This document shows, piece after piece, positions 26,435 to 34,408 of a DNA stretch of 64,000 bases (positions are counted from its first letter, which is position 1; each line of letters begins with the position of its first letter). A program made the translations under genes and the position numbers. Origin of the DNA: Candidatus Bathyarchaeota archaeon (GTDB lineage Archaea; Thermoproteota; Bathyarchaeia; Bathyarchaeales; Bathycorpusculaceae). The stretch spans positions 157,321 through 221,320 of the forward strand of contig JAOZHT010000004.1 in assembly GCA_026014735.1 (NCBI GenBank). The letters are read 5' to 3'. Under the pieces are notes generated by a model. That model saw only the letters and a list, made by a program, of their open reading frames with translations, was not told where the DNA came from and searched no databases.

Positions 26435-27183
26435 TCTTTAGCCTCCTTGGGCTGTTTTGGGGTTGCTTCAATGTCCTCTAAGCGTCCATCGCGGGGTTGC
26501 TGCAGTTTCTTGGTGGTTTCTTGAAAAATGTTGAGGCGCGAATGGAACTCCTCTATGGTTGAGTCTATCCCAAAAGCCAATATCGTCGCCAGCAAAGTCA
26601 ACATGATTAAGTCAACAACTATGAGGACCTCGATTAGCAGGGGCAGTTCAGTTAAAAAGAGGCTGAATAGGACTACGCCATTTTCCATGGTGAGGTAGCC
26701 CACGATGTTTGTGATGGTTTGTTTACGGGTGAATATGACCATCATGCCCATGAACATAAGAGACATCCCTGTTGCCGCGCCGAGGAAGAAAAGGCTGCCG
26801 TCGAAGATGTTGAGGGGGGCAATCAAGGTGGAGAAGGATAGGTAAACAAACAGAACTATGAAAATGCTGACAAACAGTGAAGTTATGGGGGAGAGGAAAT
26901 GGAATTGGACATCCCGTTTAATGTGAAGCCTTCTTTGTATCTGCCCCATAAAGTAGGGAATGACGACGACTTTGCTGACTATAATCAGGATTGCTAAGCC
27001 GAGAAGCGTCCAGATGCCTGTTTCCACAAAAAACAGCAACGCCATAACCGCAAGCAACGCTGATTGAAATGCGTAGGTTTGGATGAGCGAACGTAGATTC
27101 CTCTTGACAAGGATAATGGCTGCGGTAGCGAGCACAAGAACAATGAGGATTTGAGTGATATCTTCAGCAGGAGCAATAATCAT
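26431..27183 (-). CDS. HyfE-like membrane subunit (NuoK-like)
   Basis: 250 residues, about seven membrane helices; the middle resembles hydrogenase-4 component E with a NuoK-like stretch (NIVGYLTMENGVVLFSLFL, containing the conserved Glu). The C-terminal tail is polar (EFHSRLNIFQETTKKLQQ). Starts in an ATGA overlap with the NuoH-like gene. The position between HyfC-like and HyfF-like genes matches the hyf order. Confidence 0.88.
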   Translation of the reverse strand: MIIAPAEDITQILIVLVLATAAIILVKRNLRSLIQTYAFQSALLAVMALLFFVETGIWTLLGLAILIIVSKVVVIPYFMGQIQRRLHIKRDVQFHFLSPITSLFVSIFIVLFVYLSFSTLIAPLNIFDGSLFFLGAATGMSLMFMGMMVIFTRKQTITNIVGYLTMENGVVLFSLFLTELPLLIEVLIVVDLIMLTLLATILAFGIDSTIEEFHSRLNIFQETTKKLQQPRDGRLEDIEATPKQPKEAKE

Positions 27184-28124
27184 GCGAATACCTCGAGAAT
27201 CAACGTGATAATGGAAAGAAACAGCGCCAGAGCGAAGAGTCCGGGCAGACGGAAAAAGCGTGATTTGGCGCAGGACGATTCAAAGACACCGATAATGACT
27301 GCGAGTATTATTGCCTTAAACATGAAGGCGCCAAGCGAAATCAGGATGGCGACCACAGAGAATTCTGTTGCTAATCCCCATGGAACGAGAACGTTGATGA
27401 GTAAACCCATGAGGAGAAGTTGCTTCATGGCGCCGGAGAGTTCCATCAGCGCCAAATTTTTGCCCGATTGCTCCAAAATCATCGCTTCATGAACCATAGT
27501 GAGTTCAAGGTGGGTTTCAGGGTTATCCACTGGCACCCGTGCAGACTCCACGATAAGCACGATGAAGAGCGAGACACAGATGGGGATGAGAACGGAGTCC
27601 ACAAGCACTGTGGAGGTTAAGGCGCCCCGAAACATTTCGGGGATACTGGTGGTTTTAAAGGCGAAAGCCAACGCGGCGAACACCACGATAGCTGTGGGCT
27701 CAATAAGCGCAGATATCGCCATTTCCCGGCTGCTCCCCATGCCGCCAAATGTGCTGCCTGCATCAAGGCCTGAGAGAGCCATGAAAAACTTCGCCAACGC
27801 CAACAGGTAAATGAAGAGGATTATGTTGCCGACTAAGTCGGTGGGGTGTGGAATGACCAGCATTGGAACAAAAAGACTTGCCACCAGCAGGGCAGCGATG
27901 TTTATCAGCGGTGTAATCCGCATGATCCACGATGAATTCTCGGAATAAACCGTTTCCTTCTTGAACAGTTTTGCCAGATTGCGGTAGGTCTGCAGTAGGG
28001 GTGGACCTTGCCTTTTTTGGGCGAAGGCTTTGACTTTTTTGATGAGGCTGATGAAGAGGGGTGCAAGCATCACTGTGAATGCCACGTTCAGTATCCCGTA
28101 TAATACGAGTGTCAGATCCGTCAT
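27180..28124 (-). CDS. HyfC/NuoH-like membrane subunit
   Basis: 314 residues from ATG 28124 (ATGA overlap with the upstream stop). About eight membrane helices and the family's well-conserved loops: KAFAQKRQGPPLLQTYRNL, GMGSSREMAISALIEPTA and ESARVPVDNPETHLELTMVH. NuoH links the peripheral arm to the ion-pumping membrane arm, so conservation of these loops argues that this complex still couples a conformational or redox event to ion movement despite its lost metal sites. Confidence 0.92.
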   Translation of the reverse strand: MTDLTLVLYGILNVAFTVMLAPLFISLIKKVKAFAQKRQGPPLLQTYRNLAKLFKKETVYSENSSWIMRITPLINIAALLVASLFVPMLVIPHPTDLVGNIILFIYLLALAKFFMALSGLDAGSTFGGMGSSREMAISALIEPTAIVVFAALAFAFKTTSIPEMFRGALTSTVLVDSVLIPICVSLFIVLIVESARVPVDNPETHLELTMVHEAMILEQSGKNLALMELSGAMKQLLLMGLLINVLVPWGLATEFSVVAILISLGAFMFKAIILAVIIGVFESSCAKSRFFRLPGLFALALFLSIITLILEVFA

Positions 28125-30061
28125 GCAAACCACCAGATAATCAAGAGGAAAATCACTATAGTTGCAAATGCGTAGGCAACATGCAAGTCAACGTCGCCAC
28201 GCTGAATATTATTAACTTTAAGCGCCACCCAACGAACTATGTTAGCGACTGGCAGATAGAGGCGTTCTTCAAAAAATTTCATAAGACGAATTTCAGCTTT
28301 CCCCTCTTTGAAAATAACTTTGTGGTCGTCGCTGAAGGTGCGTTCGGATATCTTTTGGGTGCGGAAGATCGATTTGAGGATGGTAACGATTGGCTCAGAG
28401 AAGCCAGAGGCGGTGTATTCCATTTTGCTGTTTTGCACGGGGATACCGCAGCCCCAGGTTTCAGCAATGCGTTCCCGTTTGCATGCGAACTCTCTTAGGG
28501 CAAAAAAAGTAGCGCCATACATGACGGCAAGGATTGCGCCTACAAGCAGCATGTTAGGTAACTGAAAACTGTAGCCTAACAAACCAAAGATTTGAAGCGA
28601 GAAAATCCCCAGTCCAATGCATAGCGCCGCCAAAATTGCGGGTCCAGCCAGCATTAGCTTGGGTGATTCTTGGGCGTTTCTTGTTTCTTGTGAACGGGGG
28701 AGGGCCAGGAAGGTGATTCCGAAGGCCTTCACGAAGCATGCGGCTGCCAACGCGCTGGTGAGGGCGAACACTGCCAACGCCACAATTATGAGTAATTCAA
28801 GGAAGGGGTTGGCTAAGGCGTAGGATTGGAAGAAAGCCTGGAAGATCATCAGTTCACTGACGAAGCCATTGAAGGGTGGCAGCGCGGAGATGGAGATTGC
28901 GCCGATGAGGAAGAGCACTGTGGTGGCGGGCATGCGTTTGATTAATCCGCCCATTTCCTCGATGTTGCGGGTTCCTGTGGCGTTAACTATGCTTCCGCTG
29001 GTGAGGAAGAGGAGGCTTTTGAAGAGGGCATGGTTGAGGGTGTGGAAGAGGCCGCCTGCCAATGCGAGCAGTCCGATGAGGGGGAGATTTGAAGCTGTGA
29101 ATATGACGTATAAGCCTAAACCGATGAGGATTATGCCTATGTTTTCTATGCTGTGGTAGGCGAGCAAGCGTTTTATGTCATGTTCCTTCAATGCGTAGAT
29201 AACGCCTAGGACTGCTGAGGTTGCTCCCACGGCAAGGATAAGCATGCCCCACCATAACTGCAGGGGCATAAGCAGAACAAAGCGGACTAAGCCGTATATG
29301 GCGACTTTTATCATTACTCCGGACATGAGTGCGGATATGTTGCTGGGGCTTGCTGGGTGAGCGTATGGAAGCCACTTGTGGAAGGGAATGATGCCGGCTT
29401 TGATGCCGAAGGCGAGGAACAGGAAGATAAAAGCAATTGATGTAACCCATTGGCTTGCTTGTATATTCTGGATGTTAAAGGTGCCTGTAGCCGTGTAGAT
29501 GAATAGAAAAGCGAAGAGTAGAAAGAGTGTACTGAGATGTGTCATGATAAAGTAGAATATGCCTGCTTTCTGGGTTTCCTGCTTTTCATACTCGGTCATA
29601 ACCAGGAGGAATGAGGCGAGAGCCATGATTTCCCAGAAAAACAAGAAGGAGAACATGGTTGATGAAGCAACAACCAGAAGCATCGATACAACAAAGACGT
29701 TCATGAGGGAAACAAGCATGTTGCGCCTGTTTTCATGCTTCAAGTGCTCAACGTATGGAATTGAGTAAACCGCAACTGCCACCGAAACTATGCTTACTAT
29801 GAATAGGAAAAACGCGGCTAACCTGTCAATTGCGAAGGCGAATTGGAACGCGGGTGTTATCTGGTACGCCACATAGGAAGTGCTTTTGCCGGTAAGGACT
29901 GTTTCTGTAGAAAAAATTACAATACTTATGCTTGCGATGAAGGTGCATAGGAGAGATGTTTGCCGTGGGATTTTGCCTTTAGTTACCCTTGTACCTATCG
30001 GCGGCAAAATGATTGCAAGAAAAAATACTGTTAAACCTATTGGAAACAGAATCTCTAACAT
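28121..30061 (-). CDS. HyfB/NuoL-like proton-translocating membrane subunit
   Basis: 646 residues, first gene of the operon. A 14-helix antiporter-like core with WEIMALASFLLVM (Glu), GIKAGIIPFHKWLPYAHPAS (Lys, His) and LFHTLNHALFKSLLFL (His, Lys), then a C-terminal extension of about 150 residues ending in another helix (ATIVIFLLIIWWFA). The extension resembles the HyfB type. Its ATG is at 30061 with no gene close upstream, so the operon promoter should lie in 30062-30250. Confidence 0.92.
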   Translation of the reverse strand: MLEILFPIGLTVFFLAIILPPIGTRVTKGKIPRQTSLLCTFIASISIVIFSTETVLTGKSTSYVAYQITPAFQFAFAIDRLAAFFLFIVSIVSVAVAVYSIPYVEHLKHENRRNMLVSLMNVFVVSMLLVVASSTMFSFLFFWEIMALASFLLVMTEYEKQETQKAGIFYFIMTHLSTLFLLFAFLFIYTATGTFNIQNIQASQWVTSIAFIFLFLAFGIKAGIIPFHKWLPYAHPASPSNISALMSGVMIKVAIYGLVRFVLLMPLQLWWGMLILAVGATSAVLGVIYALKEHDIKRLLAYHSIENIGIILIGLGLYVIFTASNLPLIGLLALAGGLFHTLNHALFKSLLFLTSGSIVNATGTRNIEEMGGLIKRMPATTVLFLIGAISISALPPFNGFVSELMIFQAFFQSYALANPFLELLIIVALAVFALTSALAAACFVKAFGITFLALPRSQETRNAQESPKLMLAGPAILAALCIGLGIFSLQIFGLLGYSFQLPNMLLVGAILAVMYGATFFALREFACKRERIAETWGCGIPVQNSKMEYTASGFSEPIVTILKSIFRTQKISERTFSDDHKVIFKEGKAEIRLMKFFEERLYLPVANIVRWVALKVNNIQRGDVDLHVAYAFATIVIFLLIIWWFA

Positions 30062-30523
30062 TAAAAGCCCCTATCGTGATTTCCAAAGTGCCAAATTGCA
30101 CCCGCTTGCCCTAGGCAACGAGAATGTCGAATCCAATGCAATTAGCCTCTTAATCATGTGAAGTCTTTAGCGAGCATAACATTCTTCTAAAAAAGGGTTT
30201 TGGGTTAATATCACATAAAAACGGTATGTAGACTGGGATATAAGCTACAAACCATTTGTTCAAAGAAATAGCAAATGGCGGCTTAACTGTTTACCAAACA
30301 AACTTGTGGCGCCCTAAAGTAAGAATACAAAATAGGCAATGGCCAAATTGCAGTATTTGCCGATATAGGCAAAACGGAAAGGAATTTAGGTTTATGCCTA
30401 AACTTGCGCTTGCGTCAAAATCCCCGAATCTAAAAGAATGTACAACTTTTTTGCAGCATTCCAGCTCAACGATGCTGATGAGGGGATCCAAAAGGTGGCT
30501 GATGAGGAATCAGATTTTATTTT
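30062..30523. other. Intergenic region between the Ehr-like operon and a methyltransferase
   Basis: No convincing gene. The first 190 nt must contain the promoter for the leftward operon. A short open frame near 30443-30550 (MYNFFAAFQLNDADEGIQ) reads like protein but has no start context and no recognisable relative; it could be a gene remnant. Confidence 0.4.
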
Positions 30524-31285
30524 TTATGGTTTAATGTCTAGTGGATGAGGTTTGAGTGGGGCGAGGCAGTACATTGCCCAACCCATACTTTGACTTTGAT
30601 ACTGTAAATAGTCATCCTGGTCAGCGCGGAAGAATTTGAACACCTGCGCATAATCTGGGTGGCGGGGGTTTTCTTCCAGCCAACGTATCAACCCATACCA
30701 ACTGTCCGAGATGTATCTGTCCCAATCATCGCGGCTGGAACGGATGATATATTCGAGTTCAAAGCCTTCGTTTCGGGTGAATTCTGCCAGCTCTGGCTCC
30801 GTGTAGGTGGTTGTCTGTTTCTGGGCATACTGGGGAGGTACCTGATTGTTAAGCCAATATGTTTCGCCGATGCCGAGGCGTCCATTTTTATGTATTGCCC
30901 GCTTCATCGCCTGGATTGTCTGCTGGAAGCCGCCGAAAACAAAAGTTGCCCCAATACATGTTGCGGCGTCGAAAGCTCCTTCTTCGAACACGTAGTCGGT
31001 TCCGGGGGAGCATACGATTTCGATTTGGTCAGATAAGCCTTCCTTAGCCAGCTTTTCCCTGGCGCGGCTGCAGAAATCTCTGGATATGTCGATGCCAACG
31101 CCGGTGATGCCATATTCCTCTGCCCACAGAGTAAGGGGGTTGGCGCAGCCGCAGCCGAAGTCGATTACTCTGCTGCCTTTTTTGAGTTTAAGCAGTTTGC
31201 CGAGTTGGAGGATTTTTTGGGGGGTTGTCGGGTTGAGTAATTCCATATAGCGGTGGGAGATGCTCATGAGGTCAAAGAATTCCAT
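30524..31285 (-). CDS. Class I SAM-dependent methyltransferase
   Basis: 253 residues. Motif I is VIDFGCGCANPLTLW, the acidic loop is GVGIDIS, and motif post-I is EGAFDAATCIGATFVFGGF. The fold matches ubiquinone/small-molecule methyltransferases (MerR-associated or arsenite types cannot be excluded; the usual Cys pattern is absent). Substrate unknown. Monocistronic, ATG at 31285. Confidence 0.85.
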   Translation of the reverse strand: MEFFDLMSISHRYMELLNPTTPQKILQLGKLLKLKKGSRVIDFGCGCANPLTLWAEEYGITGVGIDISRDFCSRAREKLAKEGLSDQIEIVCSPGTDYVFEEGAFDAATCIGATFVFGGFQQTIQAMKRAIHKNGRLGIGETYWLNNQVPPQYAQKQTTTYTEPELAEFTRNEGFELEYIIRSSRDDWDRYISDSWYGLIRWLEENPRHPDYAQVFKFFRADQDDYLQYQSQSMGWAMYCLAPLKPHPLDIKP

Positions 31286-31569
31286 GTTTAAGCTTCCTGC
31301 AGGTAGGGTGATTTCGTTGTGGTATCGGTGATTAAGGAGTAGGTGATAATTAAGTATTTGGCGGCTGCTTTTTTTGTCGTGTTAGCCTTAGTTATCTGGC
31401 AACCGGAAATAAATGCGTCAGGTCGCATGCAAGCAGCAGTTGACATGTAAATTCGGCGGTTAATGCTGGGTTATCTTGCAATATTTATTTAAACTTGGAA
31501 CACCAAACATAGCCAATATATTTACCGATATATGTATGATTGGCATGATAAGACTGAGGAGGGCTTGGC

Positions 31570-32352
31570 GTGGTATGGTATGAGGATCCCCTGATTGTGC
31601 TGGCAGTCGCGTTAGTTATCGTCATCGCTGCAGGCACCGTAGTTTATGCCATGCGCCGCTACAGCACCAAAAAAGCTGACCCTAAACCTCCACAGCAGAA
31701 AACGCCTGCTCAGGTGCCAGCCGCCAGCAAAGTTGACCTCGAATACACCAGCATGCCGTTTAAGATCAGCAAGAGCATCCAGACCACGATGGCTTCCAGC
31801 GCCAAGGACGAGTTGCGTATGCTGGATTTGGAGCGGGAAATCCTCGGTGACGCCATCAGGCGTCTTTATGAGGCTCAGGCGGAGGGCAAAATCACTGAGG
31901 GTGAACGCGAGAAACTTGCTGCCAGCTATAAGCAGCGGATGAACACCATCAAAGACTCCATATCCAAGGATGAATCCATAATTGCCCTTCATGAACTTGA
32001 GGGTATGCAGGAGGACCTCATGAAGCTCTTCAGCGAACGCTTCGGTGAACTCACCAGCAAAGTTGAGGAGCTCCGCGGCAGAATCGATGTTAAACCCATC
32101 CGTGAAATCCCCGTCAAGATTCCGCAGGCTCCGGTGCAGATTGAGGAGGCTGAGTCCGAGGAGGATGAGGCTGAGGAAGAAGAGGGGGAGGAAGCGGCTG
32201 CTAAGGTCAGCGTGGAGAAGCCTAAGCGTAAACGCAAACCCATTGAGGAGAAGCCAACCGCCAAAACCGAGGCGGAGCGGCGAATCGAATCCATACGCAG
32301 TGAAGTTGAGAAGGTTTTAGATAAGTTAGGACAGATGGAAATTGAAGGATAA
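31570..32352 (+). CDS. Membrane-anchored coiled-coil protein
   Basis: 260 residues. An N-terminal membrane helix (about 8-28, PLIVLAVALVIVIAAGTVV), a long helical region (about 70-180) with coiled-coil heptads, a highly acidic stretch (EEAESEEDEAEEEEGEE) and a basic segment (KPKRKRKP) before a final helix. GTG start behind GAGGAGGG. It overlaps rpiA by 11 nt. Family not recognised; the acidic and basic blocks suggest interaction with nucleic acid or a partner protein at the membrane. Confidence 0.75.
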   Translation: MVWYEDPLIVLAVALVIVIAAGTVVYAMRRYSTKKADPKPPQQKTPAQVPAASKVDLEYTSMPFKISKSIQTTMASSAKDELRMLDLEREILGDAIRRLYEAQAEGKITEGEREKLAASYKQRMNTIKDSISKDESIIALHELEGMQEDLMKLFSERFGELTSKVEELRGRIDVKPIREIPVKIPQAPVQIEEAESEEDEAEEEEGEEAAAKVSVEKPKRKRKPIEEKPTAKTEAERRIESIRSEVEKVLDKLGQMEIEG

Positions 32353-33070
32353 CCAAACCCTAGATCCAATTACATTACAGAAGAAAAATGCGGCTCTCAG
32401 AGCCGTTGAGCACGTTAAAGACGGCTGTGTTGTGGGCTTAGGCAGCGGTAGCACCGCGGCTTTTGCGATACAAGCCATAGGTGAACGCATGAAAACTCAG
32501 GGCATATATGTGCTGGGTGTGCCCACGTCTTATCAGGCTTTTCTGTTGGCGGTGGAATGCGGCATACCCTTAACCACCCTTGATGAGCATCCCGTGGTCG
32601 ATGTCACCATCGATGGCGCAGACCAGCTTACCAGCGAGCTTTTCCTGATTAAAGGCGGTGGAGCAGCGCTTGCACGCGAAAAAATCGTGGCTGCCTCAAG
32701 CAAACAAAACATCATCATCGCCGACGAGAAGAAACTGGTCTCCAAACTTGGCGCTAACAACCAGTTTGTGCCCGTTGAGGTTTTGCCCTTTGCGCTGCCT
32801 CTTGCCAAACGCAAAATCGCAATGCTCGGCGGCAACCCCATAACACGGGAAGGCAAGGGCAAGCTGGGACCAGTCATAACTGACAACGGCAACGCAGTGC
32901 TCGACGTGTTCTTCGGCGAAATCGCTGATCCCGCATCGTTGGCGGTTAAGGTCAAGATGGTTGCGGGTGTGGTGGAAACCGGCTTTTTTGTGGGGCTAAC
33001 CGATTTTGCCTACATCGGAACCGCAGAGGGCGTAAAGCAGCTTTCCGTAGCCCGCAGCTCTGTTGTGTGA
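32342..33070 (+). CDS. rpiA: Ribose-5-phosphate isomerase A
   Basis: 242 residues. Family motifs: VVGLGSGSTAAFAIQAIGE near the start, VDVTIDGADQLTSELFLIKG with the catalytic Asp region, GGGAALAREKIVAASS and IIIADEKKLVSKLG. It interconverts ribulose-5-phosphate and ribose-5-phosphate for nucleotide synthesis. TTG start within the end of the preceding gene (11-nt overlap), so expression is probably coupled. Confidence 0.95.
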   Translation: MKDNQTLDPITLQKKNAALRAVEHVKDGCVVGLGSGSTAAFAIQAIGERMKTQGIYVLGVPTSYQAFLLAVECGIPLTTLDEHPVVDVTIDGADQLTSELFLIKGGGAALAREKIVAASSKQNIIIADEKKLVSKLGANNQFVPVEVLPFALPLAKRKIAMLGGNPITREGKGKLGPVITDNGNAVLDVFFGEIADPASLAVKVKMVAGVVETGFFVGLTDFAYIGTAEGVKQLSVARSSVV

Positions 33071-33072
33071 TT

Positions 33073-33100
33073 CTCTCTCTACCCCCCCCTCTTATATACC
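33073..33100 (-). repeat. TATA/G-tract element next to rpiA
   Basis: On the minus strand it reads TATATAAGAGGGGGGGG followed by TAGAGAG, related to the 39-bp arms at 2684-2722 and 5750-5788. It begins two bases after the rpiA stop. In rpiA's direction it is a pyrimidine-rich CTCTCTCTACCCCCCCC tract followed by TTATATA. Confidence 0.6.
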
Positions 33101-33242
33101 CTCTACGAATGCATGGGTACGCTTTGCCTAGGTCTGCAGTTGTGCAGCCGTGGCTTGGACTGCTGGCTGAATGCTGGTTGGGCGATTTGTTTTCTGTGCA
33201 TCTGCCGCCAAGTTCTTATGGCTGCCCGCTTCCTCTGATGCT

Positions 33243-33692
33243 ATGAAACTCGTCTCTGCCTGCCTGCTGGGCGTCAACTGCAACTTCCAAGCCCAAAACT
33301 GGGCAAATCCAGAGCTGCAATGGGAGTTTTTACGCGGCAACCTATTCCCCATCTGCCCCGAAGTCCTCGGCGGCCTCTGCGTGCCCCGGGTGCCCTCCGA
33401 AATCGTAGGCGGAAACGGCTCCGACGTACTCGACGGCAAAGCCCACGTCCTAAGCATGGAAGGCAAAGACGTCACCGACGCATTCCTCAAAGGCGCCTAC
33501 ACGGCGCTTGCCATAGCCCAATCCGTCGGCGCAACCGAAGCGCTGCTTATCGAGAAAAGCCCCAGTTGCGGCTGCGGCAGAATCTTCGACGGCACCTTCA
33601 CCGAGAAATTCAAAGCAGGCGACGGCGTCACCGCGGCACTGCTTAAACGCCACGGCATAAAGGTAACCACCATACCCGCAAAAAAAGCCTAA
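33243..33692 (+). CDS. DUF523 / TudS-like protein
   Basis: 149 residues, full-length DUF523: KLVSACLLGVNCNF, FPICPEVLGGLCVPR and LLIEKSPSCGCGRIFDGTF. Three conserved Cys (in SACLLG, ICPE and SPSCG) hold a [4Fe-4S] cluster in the 2-thiouracil desulfurase TudS, to which the family belongs. The role in archaea may be thiolated-nucleobase recycling. ATG at 33243 is preferred to an upstream in-frame start at 33171. Confidence 0.88.
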   Translation: MKLVSACLLGVNCNFQAQNWANPELQWEFLRGNLFPICPEVLGGLCVPRVPSEIVGGNGSDVLDGKAHVLSMEGKDVTDAFLKGAYTALAIAQSVGATEALLIEKSPSCGCGRIFDGTFTEKFKAGDGVTAALLKRHGIKVTTIPAKKA

Positions 33693-33710
33693 CTGCCGCT
33701 CCCACAGAGA

Positions 33711-33730
33711 CTCCCTCCCCTTATAAAAAG
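33711..33730 (-). repeat. ATAAGGGGAGGG element, copy 3
   Basis: CTTTTTATAAGGGGAGGGAG on the minus strand, 19 of 20 identical to 5968-5987. It starts 18 nt after the DUF523 stop. The A-rich stretch that follows to 33970 holds no gene. Confidence 0.55.
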
Positions 33731-33975
33731 GGTAAACCGCCAACACAGCCCTCGCCTAAATACAACACACAAACAAAAACAACTACACAACCACCCAACC
33801 AACTCCCCCACCAAAACATCTAACACAAAAACCAAATGGCTAAACTAACACATGAGCTGAGGTATAATTCTGTCAGCAACCTCGCCTAAATGAAAAAGCA
33901 AAACACATCAAACATAAAGAAGAAAACCGTTAATTTTTTAACTTACAAGAAAGCATAACTCATTCTGGTGAGCAT

Positions 33976-34323
33976 TTGTATTGCCCAAACTGCGGAGTAG
34001 AGATTAGGAAATTAGTTAATTTTTGTCCAAATTGCAGATTTTGCTTAGAAAAAATTTTGCCGCTTATGAGCCCAGCGGCTATTCGAGATAATAAGGTTTA
34101 TCTTAATGCTTCTAATGCCGAAGGGCAATCCCACTTTAAAGCCTATAATGTAAACACAATCAGACAAACGCATAAGAGAGCATACGAAAAATGGACTGAC
34201 AATGAAGACACCGAATTAACTCTCGGTTTTCATCAAGGTTTAACTATACCGCAATTGGCTGAAAAGCACCGAAGACAAGAAGGCGGAATAAAATCAAGAC
34301 TTCAAAAATTAAATTTGACATAA
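33976..34323 (+). CDS. Zinc-ribbon plus HTH DNA-binding-like protein
   Basis: 115 residues starting at TTG 33976. The N-terminus has a zinc ribbon (CPNCGVEIRKLVNFCPNC). The C-terminal 45 residues (KWTDNEDTELTLGFHQGLTI, then PQLAEKHRRQEGGIKSRLQK) are the small HTH seen at the end of some helicase and phage-type proteins. A+T content is higher than in flanking genes. It precedes the methyltransferase/nuclease fusion by 85 nt and could be its regulator or partner. A weak ribosome binding site leaves the start uncertain. Confidence 0.7.
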   Translation: MYCPNCGVEIRKLVNFCPNCRFCLEKILPLMSPAAIRDNKVYLNASNAEGQSHFKAYNVNTIRQTHKRAYEKWTDNEDTELTLGFHQGLTIPQLAEKHRRQEGGIKSRLQKLNLT

Positions 34324-34408
34324 CAACGCATGATATGCAAGATTTTAAATATGTAAACGAAAGATAGCTTGATAAAATTAAAAAAACACCTAAAATGCAG
34401 GAGATCCA

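Noticed and set aside
30256-30534. 92-codon plus-strand frame in the gap before the methyltransferase
   Set aside because: No ribosome binding site, odd composition, runs into the 3' end of the convergent gene; at best a remnant.
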